Positions 1 to 25,702 of a DNA stretch of 64,000 nt are shown one piece after another (the stretch's first letter is position 1; each line of letters begins with the position of its first letter). The position numbers and the translations under genes are program-made. Location of the stretch: contig BAAHQB010000069.1 in the NCBI GenBank assembly GCA_054601695.1, positions 744,001 through 808,000 of the forward strand, read 5' to 3'. Source of the DNA: Amorphochlora amoebiformis (taxonomy: Eukaryota; Cercozoa; Chlorarachniophyceae). A model generated the notes under the pieces. It was not told the origin of the DNA, ran no database searches, and worked only from the letters and a program-made list of their open reading frames with translations.

Positions 1-396
1 TGTTTGAGCTCGTGGTGAGGCCGTGGTATATCAGGCTACGTATGCGTCAGCGCCCATGAATGATGTTTCACATTACTTGGCATTAGCTAGATTAGACGAA
101 AATGTTTACACGATCGCGCTAGTCGCGTACTGGCTCTAGTGGCTATACTCTAGCACTAGTATACTAGGTATAGCCTAGATAGCCTCTAGACACTAACTCT
201 AGTAACTATAGCTCTAGATCTAGTAACTAGAGTAGATAGCTACTAGAGCTAGTGTAGTAATACTAGCAATACTAGTTAAACATAGGTTCGAGTAGTCTAG
301 GTCTAGTAGGTAGTTAGTTACAGAGTTAACTTCATATCTACAACTACTACTGTACTACCTCTAGTACCTTCATATATATATAATATATAAATATAT

Positions 397-428
<32 letters not shown>

Positions 429-926
429 CTACAGTAGTACGACTATACGCTTGATACGTATACGTACTGCATACGTACGCATGCAAGGCTACTTAAGCTT
501 CTACATGTACGTTTAGTACTCATATACGTACGTATACGTCTAGTACGTACGTATACGTCTGGTACATATGTATGGTACATACGTATACGTCTAGTACGTA
601 TGTATACGTCTAGTACGTACGTATCTGGGTGTGTAGTACTTCTAGTACTTGTACGAATATACGTACATGTACATGTATACATCTAGACTTACTAGGCTAG
701 TAGCAGGTTCTAAAGTTTGTAGCACATTTGTGTATCTACACGTGCTTGGCATACTAACTGCGTCTAGTACGTATCTATTCTAGTATTATATACTCTAGCT
801 ATACTAGATATACTAGATATAATTGTTAGGAGTACTAATATTAGTAAACCTAGAAAACTAGTGTATAACTAGTATTACTACACTTACCTTCTTGCATTAG
901 AATCAAAACCTGCCATTGTATAACTA

Positions 927-978
<52 letters not shown>

Positions 979-1150
979 AGATATATACTAGTGAGTGATT
1001 GGACGGGATGATGAGTTAGTTTATTTATCTAGAGCTCTTGATCATCGTTTAGATCATTCATCATCATATGTATGTAGCACTTACTAGACTTAGTCTAGAC
1101 ACTATTTCTACTATTTACGCCTGACTATCTCCACTATCTAGAATCTCTAC
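1..1150. other. CTAG-rich low-complexity DNA, no gene seen
   Basis: No exon chain could be supported here. From about 110 to 890 the tetramer CTAG and its overlaps (CTAGTA, TCTAGA, ACTAGT) recur every few bases. It is followed by TACGTA-rich palindromic sequence at 430-680 and (TA)n tracts at 370-430 and 930-975. The same CTAG texture returns at 23,775-24,130 and 31,560-32,420. Function unknown. Confidence 0.6.
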
Positions 1151-1320
1151 ACTATTCGTCTGCTATTAATTCTAGTTAATAGTATCGGACAAGTGAGAGT
1201 AGATGGAGGATTATGGGAGTTCAACCAGAGTCCAGTAGCGATCCGAGCATCTACATACAGCATTCTCTTTTTGTCGACTGGGCTACTGGGATAGGGCTTA
1301 GCTTCGTGATAGGAATTCGA

Positions 1321-1363
<43 letters not shown>

Positions 1364-1422
1364 ATATATTTACATTTTTATATATGTGCATATATATGTG
1401 TATGTATATATTACATATTTAT

Positions 1423-1456
<34 letters not shown>

Positions 1457-2041
1457 GTATAACGTACATGTATATTCACTCTAATATTAAAGTATAGATC
1501 TATTTATTTATGTCTATCTATATTTTACTAATGTATATTATATACATATATATTGATATACATATATATATATATATATTATATTATATATATATATATA
1601 TATATATAATATAATATAATATAAATATACACCTGTAAATGTATTTACATATAAATATAGAAATTGTATAATATGCATATTTAGTCTGTGATTTGACAGC
1701 TGTCTTGGCGGCATGTGAGCATTGAAAGAAGACGTGAAACAGAAGAAATATTCAACGAAAAAGGAACCGAACCCAACAGAAACATTCGAACACATACAAT
1801 CACATTCACACACACGCCCCCATACATATGTTTTTATATGTATATTTTTAGATACATGTATGTCATTTTACATGCTATTTTTACGTATGATAGATACTAC
1901 ATATATATATATATATATATATACACATACATGTATATATTATATGGTTTATGTATTTGCGCACATATATAATATTCATCAAATTAACTTTGTAAAATAC
2001 ACACACACACATGCATATAATACATTCAACACATACATATA

Positions 2042-2094
<53 letters not shown>

Positions 2095-2111
2095 CATACA
2101 TATACATATAT

Positions 2112-2142
<31 letters not shown>

Positions 2143-2300
2143 CTACTTACACCTATATATGTCACATACACATGCTACATACAAAGAGTGACATGAATGG
2201 TTACCTAGGTATTGGTATCGTTGTTTTCCAGCACACCAAGATTGCCTCAATTCACCTTGCTGCCGTGGCTCTTACCTTCGCCCTCTTTTTTACCCTCTAG
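1151..2300. other. Possible exon fragments, unresolved strand
   Basis: Three unique-sequence islands sit between TA tracts (1,195-1,325; 1,690-1,800; 2,190-2,300). On the plus strand 2,232-2,300 follows a good acceptor (TTGTTTTCCAG) and encodes a 22-residue hydrophobic peptide ending at TAG, with the core IASIHLAAVALTFALFF. On the minus strand 1,320-1,152 is open for about 56 codons. No chain joining these islands is convincing and no family is recognised. They may be the 3' end of a small membrane protein gene or chance frames. Confidence 0.2.
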
Positions 2301-2517
2301 AGGCTGAATCATCTCGTGTGTACTCAGGTTGTGATCTCTGAGACTTAACTAATGTATTATACATATCTCTCAGGCTTAATTAATGTATTATGTTAGCTTA
2401 GAGCAGTGTGTATGTATGTACGCTCGCTCTTAAGTGATATAGATATTGTGCTAGCTTAGACCGAATCTCGTGTGTACTCATGTTTTGAGATCTCTATGCA
2501 TGCTCGTTGTGTATATT

Positions 2518-4422
<1,905 letters not shown>

Positions 4423-4833
4423 ATTGTCGTAATCTATAACAATACAAATAGAATGCAATTAGAAAGCAAATAGAATGTAAATAGAATGCAAACAGTAGTT
4501 ATCACGTTCCGAAACAAACACACCTACAGCTACGATTAGCTCTCTGAACATAAGTTTCCCCCATTCCCCTCAACATACGCCACTCTCTTTCTCACCTTCC
4601 CTCACTTCAGCGTTTCACGACCTAAATCTTCTCTCTACCGAGATTTCCAAATCTTTGCAGGATTCTCGAGATTCAAGATATTTGGATACGCCTCGAGATT
4701 CGAGCGAGATTCGTGGCGAGATTCGAGAGAGATCCGAGAAGAGACTCTCTCATTTTCCCCACAGATCTCTCCAAATTCTCTCAATTTGCTCTCAATTCTC
4801 TCGAATCTCTTTGTCCCTAGTCTCTTTCCAATC

Positions 4834-5231
4834 TCAGGCTTGGATCTGTTTCTCGAAGTCTTGAAGGTGGTGAATATCGGTGAGGTGGGTGAAAAAACTC
4901 ATCTCTCCATATCTTGGGTTGGAAGGGACACCTTGACAGTTCTTTCGGATACTCTCCTCACTGCTCATAGGACAATCTTTTACCCTGAGAATAAGATAAT
5001 TAAAACAAATCTTCGTAATAATATTTGCATATATGTACATATATGTATATATATATATATATGCATTATATATATATACATATAATATATATATATATAT
5101 GTATATTTATATATGTATATATATATATGTGTGTGTATGTATATATATATATATACTTTCATGTACAATATATACTTATGCAAAATTATCCATACACATG
5201 GAAATATGTAAATGAGGAAACGCAACCATAC

Positions 5232-5274
<43 letters not shown>

Positions 5275-6045
5275 ATCTATATACACATATGTAACTATAT
5301 GTGTGTGTACGCCTATAAACGTGTGCATGTGTGAACGAGTGTGCAGATGTGAATGTGTGTGCACGAGTGAATGAGTGTGCACGTGTGAATGAGTGTGCAC
5401 GTGTGAACGAGTGTGCACGTGTGAACGAGCGTGCACGTGTGAATCAGTGTGCACGTGTGAATGAGTGTGCACGTGTGAATGAGTGTGCACATGTGAACGA
5501 GAGTGCACGTGTGAATGTGTGTGCACGTGTGAATGAGTGTGCACGTGTGAACGAGAGTGCGCACGTGAATGAATGTGCACGTGTGAATAAGTGTGCACGT
5601 GTGAATGAGAGTGTGTACGTGTGAATGAGTGTTCACGTGTAAACGCGTGTGCGCATGTAAGCGCGAGTGAGCACACGTGTACGTGTAAGGTCATTGGCTG
5701 TGTTTCGCATGTGTTTCGCATGTGTATTGTAAGGCCGGCCATATTAGGTGCTATCCTTCGAGAGAGAGGTCCCTATACATGTACACGCACACCAGGCATA
5801 AGCAAACAAATGTGATGAAGATAGCTTACCTAGTACTTGTATTTTGTCCATCGGCTGATGGCATGGATTTCGCCCTCAGGAGGCGGGTTGGACTAGCGCT
5901 GGTCCTCAGCACACCCGGCGCTTTGAGTAAGTCCTTGCTCGTTTTCTGTTATATTCATAGTTTTTTGGTATGTATGCGCACTTGTTGTATCTATATGTGT
6001 AGTATAATGTCTCTACCAACATGTGTATCGTAGTAATAATATGAG

Positions 6046-6086
<41 letters not shown>

Positions 6087-6802
6087 TCAACAATTACCCA
6101 GATGCATTCTGTTATATTTCTATGTACAAATATATAAAATGTGATTACATTTGAATACGTCCCAAGCATTCTTGTTTTTGTTAGTCGAATCGCGGAACCA
6201 ATCCTCTTCTTAGGACTCAAGCTCTTTGCCTGAGGGCGCTGTACTGGAGGGTCGGACAGACACACACAGACATGGGTTGTTGTGAGAGATGATGTCAAAG
6301 AGAGAGGTGGGAAGAGAGGGAGAGAAAGAGAGGGAGGGAGAGAAAGAGAGAGAGGCAGAAGGGGGAGAGAGAGAGAAAAAGGAGAGGGAGAGAAGGGAAT
6401 GTTTAGTTTTTCGGGTTGGTAGCTGTTATTTAAGCCTCCTTAGAGTGAGAAGCAAATGACGTTTAAGTTAGATCAGGCTTGGCTCTGCGACTTTTTAGCC
6501 TCTTGATGAGAATGACTTCCAACAAAGGAGACAAAAGAGAGAGAGAGAGAAAAGGGAGGAAATGCAGAGAGAAGATTCTCGAACTGAGACAGGTTCTCAT
6601 TGAGAAAATCTTCGCTTTTTAATCTTTTCGCTTTCGTTTTTGAGTATTTCGGGAAGGGTTATTTCGAGTTTGTAAGGTACCTTTGGCATCAGATAAATTG
6701 CCAGAATCAAAACTCGGCTTGTTGCTCCTGTTCAGATTTGCATATATATATGTGTGTGTGAAATGTGTTATATATATATATGTATACATTTTGTACATAT
6801 AC

Positions 6803-6838
<36 letters not shown>

Positions 6839-7076
6839 ACACAGGTACGTATGTACATGTATAGATTTATTATATATGGATGTATAGGTACATATATGTG
6901 CATGTATAAATTCATGCATACGCATCTAACATATATATATATATATATATGTATATTTATATATATATATATGTATATATATATATTTATATATTATATG
7001 TTGATAGTAATGGTAATAATTGTGATATTTCGGATTCGAGTCTCCTCACCCAACTTTAGCGACGGAGCGCTGATGC
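4834..7076 (-). CDS. C-terminal tail of the Amt gene, or a separate downstream gene
   Basis: Five minus-strand exons chain with consistent phases: 7076-7050, 6727-6681, 6238-6199, 5920-5830 and 4984-4834 (TGA). The donors at 7050, 5830 and the acceptor at 7076 are strong (GTGAGG, GTAAGC, TTGTTTTCCAG). Together they encode about 118 residues, including [28 protein letters not shown], then a Ser/Thr/Arg-rich part and [19 protein letters not shown]. No start codon is found. The first exon enters in phase 1. A phase-1 donor (GATG/GTAGTC) inside the last Amt exon at 7,667 would join it in frame, giving an Amt protein of about 508 residues plus the missing first exon. That fits the usual size of algal and plant AMT1 proteins. 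Without that splice, Amt ends at 7,629 and this is another gene. No domain is recognised. Confidence 0.55.
5323..5660. repeat. 18-bp GTGCAC minisatellite
   Basis: About 18 copies of an 18-bp unit (GTGTGCACGTGTGAATGA with GAACGA variants), purine-pyrimidine alternating in large part. It lies in the intron between exons 5920-5830 and 4984-4834. The long His/Val/Cys frames on both strands come from it. Confidence 0.9.
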
Positions 7077-7369
7077 CTGGAAAACAAATAGAATACACCG
7101 TAAGTACAACAGAGAATACAGAGTAAGTACGACAGAGAAAAGCAATCAGAGAGAAGATCAATGAATCTCAAAAAAAGGAAGAAAACAAGTAAGTCCGAAA
7201 GAGGATAAAAACCGAAAATGTAAGGGAAGTTATGTCCTCTTATGAGATTCTACGAGACCACATGCATGAACTCATCATTTAAGTTCCATTTATATTACAT
7301 GTTTATTTAACTATATTGCATGCGTATATATATATGTTGTATATATTATATATATGTATATATATATAC

Positions 7370-7446
<77 letters not shown>

Positions 7447-7628
7447 ATGTATATGTATTGTTTCAGCATGTAGAGCTAGCACGGAACCTATAGCTAGTTA
7501 ACTACTAGGCGGCTGGCTAGACTACCATCAGTTCCTTAAAGACGAGTGGTAGCACAATACTCGGAACCCATACGGTTCCGGAGGAAGAAAGGAAGCAAGG
7601 AAGTATCCGACTACCTCCGAATCATTTG

Positions 7629-18545
<10,917 letters not shown>

Positions 18546-18797
18546 CTAAACAAACAACAAAAACCCACCCACACCCACACCCCACAACCACACCCACACC
18601 AGCGTCAATTCAGAGCATATCCATACTGGTTCTTATTTCATTCAAGAGTTTTGTTTGATGGCATGTTTCGGATATATCTTATCGTATATGATGGCATATT
18701 GTGGCATATTGTTGCATATTGGATATGTTGTGACATTATCGAGGGCTTGGATTTCATCCAACTTTATGGGATCTATCGAAGTTACGTTTCCTAATAT

Positions 18798-18851
<54 letters not shown>

Positions 18852-20070
18852 ATATATATATCATATTGTGTGTATGTGTGTAAATATATATATTATTATA
18901 CATATTACATAAATGTGGGTTTGTTTTTAATTCATACACCATGGTTGAATCGAGTTGGTCGTAATGGAAATGGGGAATGTTTTACAACGCGGAAAAGTCT
19001 CGCAACGACGCGAAAATTGTCTCGAAACGCGGGAAGTTGTCTCGAAACTCAGGTAATTGTCTCGTATCGCGGGAAATGGTGGGAAATGGTCTCTCGTAAT
19101 GCGGGAAATCTTTACGAAACGCACAACCGCAACCGCAACCGCAACCCTAAGCGTCACCCTACCAGAAAAACTGCAAGCTTATATTCGCGGCTCCTCCGTG
19201 CATTTATCATTAGCAATGAACACAGCCGATCCCATAAACACGTCAGGCCGAAGTTTTAATTTGAGCGTCCGATGGGATTGACCGTTTGAGCATCGATCTG
19301 ACATGACCTTGGTGGTGATTTCCGCATGGTGTCATGACGATATCAAGAAATTATTAGGCTGGCCGGCCATTAGAATTATTAATCGGCCCAGTTGCGGTTT
19401 AGGTGGGCAGTTTTGACATTCAGCAGGGTTTTGTACTTTTGGTTGTGTGAAGAGATTGAGGGTCACATTTGATGAGCTGAGGGGTTTGGGTTTACACCGA
19501 AACCGCTCACCTCATCACAAGTCTTGCCCAAATCCCTCCCTCATCACATCTCATCACATGTCTTACCCAAATCCCTCACCTCATCACATGTGCCACCGAA
19601 ACCCTCACCTCATCGCATGTTTACCCAAATCCCTCACCTCATCACACGTGCCACCGAAGCCCCTCACCTCATGACACGTGACACCGAAATCCCTCACCTC
19701 ATGACACGTGACACCGAAACCCCTCACCTCATGACACGTGACACCGAAACCCCTCATCCCATCACTAATCCCTCACCTCATCATGACATGTGATGAGGTG
19801 AGGGGTTTCGGTGCGACGTATGTGATGAGGTGAGGTGAGGGGTTTCGGTGTGACGTATGTGATGAGGTGAGGTGAGGGGTTTCGGTGTGACGTATGTGAT
19901 GAGGTGAGGTGAGGGGTTTCGGCGTGACGTATGTGATGAGGTGTGTGTGACACGTGAACGGCTGTGCCCCTTATTAGTCTCAACAACTCTATTTACTATA
20001 TGCAATGCTCACATGTTATTTATTCATATTTATACATGAACACATACATGAAACGCAATTATATATGCGC

Positions 20071-20120
<50 letters not shown>

Positions 20121-20125
20121 ACATG

Positions 20126-20167
<42 letters not shown>

Positions 20168-20676
20168 GGGCATATTTATCATAAACACACATGCAATGGA
20201 AATGATATGTTTACACTAATAGTAAATTTAATATGTATAAACAAATATACATATATATATATATATATATTTGAATCTGTACTAATTGAAACATACCATC
20301 CACACATACTCGGGTATCCATATACCTCCCACTTGAAGAAGCGAAAAAGCATACCTGGAGCATTCAGAACCATTACCGTGACAGCATTCCAATGATGGAT
20401 AGAACAAAAGGTTTGAGCAGGGGAAATTGTATTGCTTTGAGAATATCAGACACCATTTCTCTTGATGGCCCGCGCTGGCTGTATGAGCACCGCTCACAAA
20501 TCTAAGCAAAAAAGAATCGACACGTGCGAGTGGTGAGATTGGGATTGGGACCAAAATATCTCTCCCAAGACAAAACGAACTGTAAATCGCAAACGTACTG
20601 ACCACCCACACTTCCCCACAGGATGAATTGAAGTGTGAGGTGGATACCCGGTCTGTTAACGTGGTGTTGATTCGAC
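18546..20676. other. Region between Amt and the next gene fragment
   Basis: The first Amt exon should lie here but no ATG exon is convincing. 18,550-18,600 is a C/A-rich stretch. 18,960-19,150 is diverged repeats with GGTTGCGGTTGCG. 19,500-19,950 is the inverted minisatellite. 20,290-20,600 contains long open frames in all three minus-strand frames (for instance REMVSDILKAIQFPLLK and NAVTVMVLNAPG) with possible splice sites CACG/GTAATG and CCAG/GTATGC. These may be further exons of the fragment at 20,677-21,175. Confidence 0.4.
19500..19955. repeat. Inverted minisatellite (large imperfect palindrome)
   Basis: About nine copies of a 28-30 bp unit (CCTCACCTCATCACATGTG plus CCACCGAAAC) run from 19,500 to 19,785. 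From 19,793 to 19,945 the same unit runs in the opposite orientation (GAGGTGAGGGGTTTCGGTG plus TGACGTATGT), about five copies. The two arms meet with almost no spacer and could fold into a long hairpin. Confidence 0.92.
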
Positions 20677-21175
20677 CTTTGGAATGAGATTTCGCCAAGC
20701 CGATGGTAATGTTTTCGCGAAGATGCCACACTCTGGAGATGTGTATACTCCGGTGGTCTGAGGCTCACCGTTCACGTTATAATAAAATCCGAGGTTTTGC
20801 CAGTGCCCTGTCGAAAAAATCATCATTTATGATGTTTTCGCCTTACCTGCGTTTCAGAATTGAAATGAAAGGAATTCGTCTTTAATCTAAATTCCTTTGA
20901 ATCTAATAATCCTCCTAAATTAAAATATTAGAGGGTCACTTCAGTAAAATATTGGAAAGAAATCCTTAGATCAATATTCGATTCCTTGATTGTTGAAAAC
21001 TTGAAATAATATAATATAAAGAGAGATGATGAGAGTCTGACCCGCCTAAGACTGACCGACCGTCGGTGAGGTTGAGCAGGTCGTCCAGCAAATTGAAATT
21101 GAAATGGGGGATCCAGAGGTTGAGAGCCTTTCTATTGAATTCGTCCAAGTGTTCACACAGGTTAGCTATCTCCAT
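20677..21175 (-). CDS. Fragment of an unrecognised gene (two exons)
   Basis: Exon 1 runs from ATG at 21,175 to a donor after about 21,059 and reads MEIANLCEHLDEFNRKALN, then WIPHFNFNLLDDLLNLTDG. Its phase-1 end fits the acceptor TTTTTTCGACAG before 20,807. Exon 2 (20807-20677) encodes 43 residues including NLGFYYNVNGEPQTTGVYT and CGIFAKTLPSAWRNLIPK. An in-frame stop lies just upstream of the ATG. The 3' continuation below 20,677 is unresolved because three frames are open. No family is recognised. The amino-acid composition is unlike the repeat frames nearby, which is the main reason for calling it coding. Confidence 0.45.
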
Positions 21176-21434
21176 ACTCTCTCAGAAGCTCATGTGGAAT
21201 TACGATGAAAAATTGTTCTACTAATGTGCAAGTACTGCCATGAAGCCCATGATAATTGTACACCGGTGCAATGATTCACGCACTTATATAGTGCTATCAC
21301 TGCTATGATATAATACTACATGTACATGTATCTAACATTATGTACTACGTAGATCCTAAAGCTATTATAACATCATGATCTATATATAGTAAAAATATAT
21401 ACATATGTACACTATGATATATGTGTATTGATAT

Positions 21435-21465
<31 letters not shown>

Positions 21466-21510
21466 GTTTATATATATATATTATATATATATATATACTA
21501 CATATATGTG

Positions 21511-21585
<75 letters not shown>

Positions 21586-21647
21586 CATGATATATTTTTA
21601 TATATATTTATATTTATATAATGTTGTATTGAACTAAATCGACACTG

Positions 21648-21692
<45 letters not shown>

Positions 21693-21700
21693 GTCTAGTA
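21176..21700. other. Intergenic, TA microsatellites
   Basis: Between the unknown fragment and the transposon the sequence is AT-rich with (TA)n tracts at 21,420-21,600 and 21,650-21,686. I see no gene in it. Confidence 0.7.
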
Positions 21701-21708
21701 CTAGTAGT
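21701..21708 (+). repeat. Left target-site duplication of the hAT element
   Basis: CTAGTAGT immediately precedes the left terminus. The same octamer follows the right terminus at 23,780-23,787. Eight bases is the length expected for hAT insertions. The surroundings are CTAG/TAGT-rich, so a chance match is easier here than in ordinary DNA. Confidence 0.75.
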
Positions 21709-22584
21709 TAGTGTTTTTAATAGAATTATTCGAATTAATTATTCGAATAATTCTGTTAACAAATTCGATTAATTCGAATAATTCTATTAAAATTCTATAT
21801 TAAGGGAAAAATTATTCGAATAATTCTAGAATAATTCTAAAAAAAATTCATTATTCGAATAAATTCTGCTAAGAAACTGAAATTCGAATAATTCTACGAA
21901 TAATTCGAATAATAATTATTCGAGATCTATTAAGAAATTGAAATTCGAATAATTCTACTAACAAACTAGACAAATATTCATTATTTAACGTCGAATTTGA
22001 ATATATGTCTTATATTTTAGCGCCGCGAAGTTATTAATGATCTAGACGATGCCGGGTCAACATTCCAATGATTATTATAGTTACACCAGTTGGTGCCACA
22101 GCCAATCAATTTTTGAACATGCATTCAAGTAAATAATTGCACTTATTAAATCACTCCCCATCCTGTTTCGGCGCCCACTTTTCAAGAACCCACACTTCGA
22201 AAAAGTTCGCTCGCTCTTGTGGCATGGACTCCCAGATACACTCTGGCAACTTGAGAGAGAATTGGGAAAGCGTTGCGATTATCCCCCCACCATTTGAGAG
22301 GATCCACTCTATTCGAAACATCCCACACACGATATTTTTGGATTTCCGACGTGATCATCTCACTAGCGGTTGGGGTATTGGAAGTGTAATCGTCCTCCAA
22401 ACTCAATAGCCCGCCTATGTATACGTATACATTTAGCTAATTATAGGTGTGGTACTTCCACACACATGTGACACATGTACATATATTTCCATTTTTATGT
22501 GTGTATAATGCATATATAATATATCAATATGTGTACATGTGTAACACATTTTTGTATCAAATGTGTGTTTAGTAAATATATATA

Positions 22585-22638
<54 letters not shown>

Positions 22639-22899
22639 TTATGTATGCATATATATATATATATATATATATGTATATGTGTGTATGTGTATATATATGA
22701 TGTATGGATATATGTACATGTGTGTATGTGTGTACTACATGTACATGTATGTATATTACACCTATGAAAATTACACCTGTGAAAATGTGTTCACACACAT
22801 TCATTTTGTGTAAATTATATATATATGTATATGCGTATGTATGTGCATTATGGGTGTATATGTGTATTTTATGTATGTGCACTGTTCAACATATATGTA

Positions 22900-22952
<53 letters not shown>

Positions 22953-23014
22953 TATTATGAGTATTACACACGATTCTATATAAATACATATTTACATACA
23001 CAAATATAATATAC

Positions 23015-23050
<36 letters not shown>

Positions 23051-23779
23051 TGATAAACGAAAACATTTGCATCACAAAAATATACACATAAAATTTATCA
23101 TCGCTTTCACTTTTCTCCTCTGACATGTCTTCCTTAGATTGGCTGTTCCCGATATCCATCGAGCTCGCTGCTGTCCTCACCACGTCAGAGAGAGAGTCCC
23201 AAACCCCCAATCTAGCAGCGGTATCGGGAAGAAAAGACAAATTCTTGAAGATGCAAGTTTGGAAGCTCTGGTGCATTCTGAGACTCTCCCCTTTCCTCAC
23301 CTGATGCCTGCCCCCTTCCTGATCAAGGGCCTCGCGCGCTGCAGGCATTGCGTCGGGGGGAATGGCGGGCTCGATGTCCATGTTTTGGTAGGGGACACTC
23401 CACACAGCAGTGAAGTCCTGTCGGAATCTACGGAACGCTAACAACTGTCACTTGGAATTGTCACATGTCACTAGAAGCCGACAAATTCTTGAAGGTTATG
23501 GGTTCCGGGGTTTCTGTGATACCGCCGATCATACCGATAGCTGGATTCCGAGGGACCCCACATTCGAAAGTTAATAGAATTATTCGAATAATTCTGAATA
23601 ATGTCGAATAATTCTATAATTATTCGAATAATTATCGAATAATTCTACTAAGAAATCATTATTCGAATAATGAAATAGAATAATGAGTTTGAGAAAATTG
23701 AATTCGAATAATTCTATGAATTATTCGAATAGCATTATTCCGAATAATTCGAAATTCTAGAATAATTTTAAAAACACTA
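21709..23779 (-). mobile_element. hAT-superfamily DNA transposon, 2.07 kb, degenerate
   Basis: The element starts TAGTGTTTTTAA(TAG)AATTATTC and, read from the other strand, the right end starts TAGTGTTTTTAAAATTATTC, so the first 12 bases form a perfect terminal inverted repeat. An 8-bp direct repeat flanks it. Just inside both ends lie 200-280 bp of crowded palindromes built on GAATTATTCGAATAATTC (21,720-21,985 and 23,570-23,770), typical of subterminal transposase-binding repeats. Inside, on the minus strand, is a remnant transposase with the hAT C-terminal dimerisation domain. (TA)n tracts at 22,580-22,640 and 22,900-23,045 have expanded within it. The N-terminal zinc finger and catalytic core are not visible, so it is probably a defective copy. 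Confidence 0.85.
22081..23449 (-). pseudogene. hAT transposase remnant with frameshift
   Basis: The part at 22,414-22,190 encodes a C-terminal dimerisation region: VDPLKWWGDNRNAFPILSQ followed by VARVYLGVHATRASELFRSV. This matches the hAT pattern of a WW pair, a P.L..ARxxL segment and AT..SE.xFS. Directly after it the frame runs into TGA. The expected RRNRM continuation is found in the next frame (FLKSGRRNRMGSDLISAI) down to TAA at 22,081, so one base appears lost near 22,187. An upstream exon (about 23449-23050) encodes FRQDFTAVWSVPYQNMDI and LGVWDSLSDVVRTAASS and contains an internal strong donor (CAG/GTGAGG at about 23,300). The transposase start is missing. Confidence 0.75.
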
Positions 23780-23787
23780 CTAGTAGT
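23780..23787 (+). repeat. Right target-site duplication of the hAT element
   Basis: CTAGTAGT directly follows the right terminal inverted repeat and matches the octamer at 21,701-21,708. Confidence 0.75.
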
Positions 23788-24426
23788 ACTAGTAGTAGTA
23801 CGTAGAGCTAGATGAAAAATTTCCATTTCCATTCTTAGAGTATGTTCAAATTGGTTTGCTGTATTACAAATATTATTTAGCCTAACCGGTTAAGTTCTAG
23901 AAGCTATGGCGTCATAATCTTGATGAGATGATGGGTTGCTATGGATTAAACTAATGTGCATACTCTAGATACTAGGCTATTACTAGCTAGCCTAATAACC
24001 GTGAATTTACTATAATCTGGATGCCACGGATGCAAAATCACTAAGTATAATCTGTATATAGATAATAAATTCACATAGTTACACACCTAGCACACATATC
24101 TAGATATCAGTTTAAGTAGATACGTAGCGCTATCATTCTTGTTAGTATCATTCTATCCGGGTACCGGTTAATAACCCAGATAATCATTGGCAAAATTCTA
24201 ATTGAGACTAATATTTGAAGCTGTTTAATTATTTTAAACGCTCACATCAGGCGCTACTCGTACAAATTATTGTCATACAAGCTAGGCCGGCGGTATAATC
24301 TTGGCTCGAACTTAAACATCGCATGCCGTTGTACCCTTAATAGGTATATGTATATTCTAGATCTTGACACTCTCTTTGTCTCTCTCTCGTTATTCAATTC
24401 TCACCCAAGTTGAAACGTTGGTTTAT
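23788..24426. other. Intergenic, 3' of the cyclin gene
   Basis: CTAG-rich, AT-rich unique sequence between the transposon and the cyclin stop codon. No exon is supported. It should contain the cyclin 3' untranslated region. Confidence 0.6.
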
Positions 24427-24813
24427 CTACAATTCGTGCTTAAACAAGCTGACCCTCTCTTTCGTGTCGAATCCTCCGACGAGCCAGTCCTTAAGCTTGT
24501 CCGAATAGTACCGGATCACCGTCGGATGCCGCGGGAGGATTCTCTGGAGGAGGTTCTGAGACGCATCATAAGGCATAATCAGGTTTACAAAATAGACAGA
24601 AAGATGGAATGGTTATCGTCTAGATCGTCATCCAGCCTTTCAATTCTAACCTACGCCCCTAGCCTTAGCCCTAATCCTTCGAACCCAGCGGATGCGCGTG
24701 GTTTCGTGTCCCTGGGCGCAATGGAAAAGGTCCAAAAGCCGGCGTGTGATTAGATCGAGATCTGAAATGTGCAGATGGTTATGTGTCATCACTCTACGTG
24801 CTGCATGTACCGT

Positions 24814-24864
<51 letters not shown>

Positions 24865-25274
24865 CGTGTAAGTATATATCTATATATATATATATATACA
24901 CACACAATATATAATATATATATATATAAATATACTTTATATGATATACATATGTGTATGTGTAATATATATATATATATACCTTATATAATATATATAT
25001 ATATATGTATATGTATTTGTCTCTATAAATACACATATAAGAGTTGTAGTATTCTATTGTACGAAATATGGAAATAAGGTGATGCGTTTAATTTAGGAGT
25101 CTAGATTTGCTCTCGATCTCCAAATTAGAGTTGAAATTTTAGATTAGGTTAGTATGTTACTGGTCCAATTGCTGTATATCCCAATCACCTCCAACGCCTT
25201 TGGACCGCACACCTAATACATATGTACACATACATTTATACATACTAGTATAGATATTATATGTACACATCATA

Positions 25275-25308
<34 letters not shown>

Positions 25309-25330
25309 CTATTTACAATACATACATACG

Positions 25331-25362
<32 letters not shown>

Positions 25363-25437
25363 GTATATATATATATATATATGTATGTATATATGTATAT
25401 ATGTATATATATTTATATATATGTACTAAAGATATGT

Positions 25438-25498
<61 letters not shown>

Positions 25499-25670
25499 TA
25501 TATGCACACATGTACTTTTAATATATAGCGATTTTATAGACATGTATACATCTATATTTTGCAAAACATACATGTATACATGGCACGAAATACACACGTT
25601 TGTATGCATGTGTGTGAATTGCACACATTGTAGAAATTTATGTGAACATATATTTATATATATGTATATA

Positions 25671-25702
<32 letters not shown>

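Noticed and set aside
5816-5928. Plus-strand signal-peptide-like frame [10 protein letters not shown] with a GTAAGT donor
   Set aside because: The minus strand of the same bases forms an exon (5920-5830) with strong sites that chains in phase with exons on both sides. No plus-strand partner exon was found.
19447-20005. Ser/His/Pro frames of 73-89 codons on both strands
   Set aside because: They are translations of the inverted minisatellite arms.
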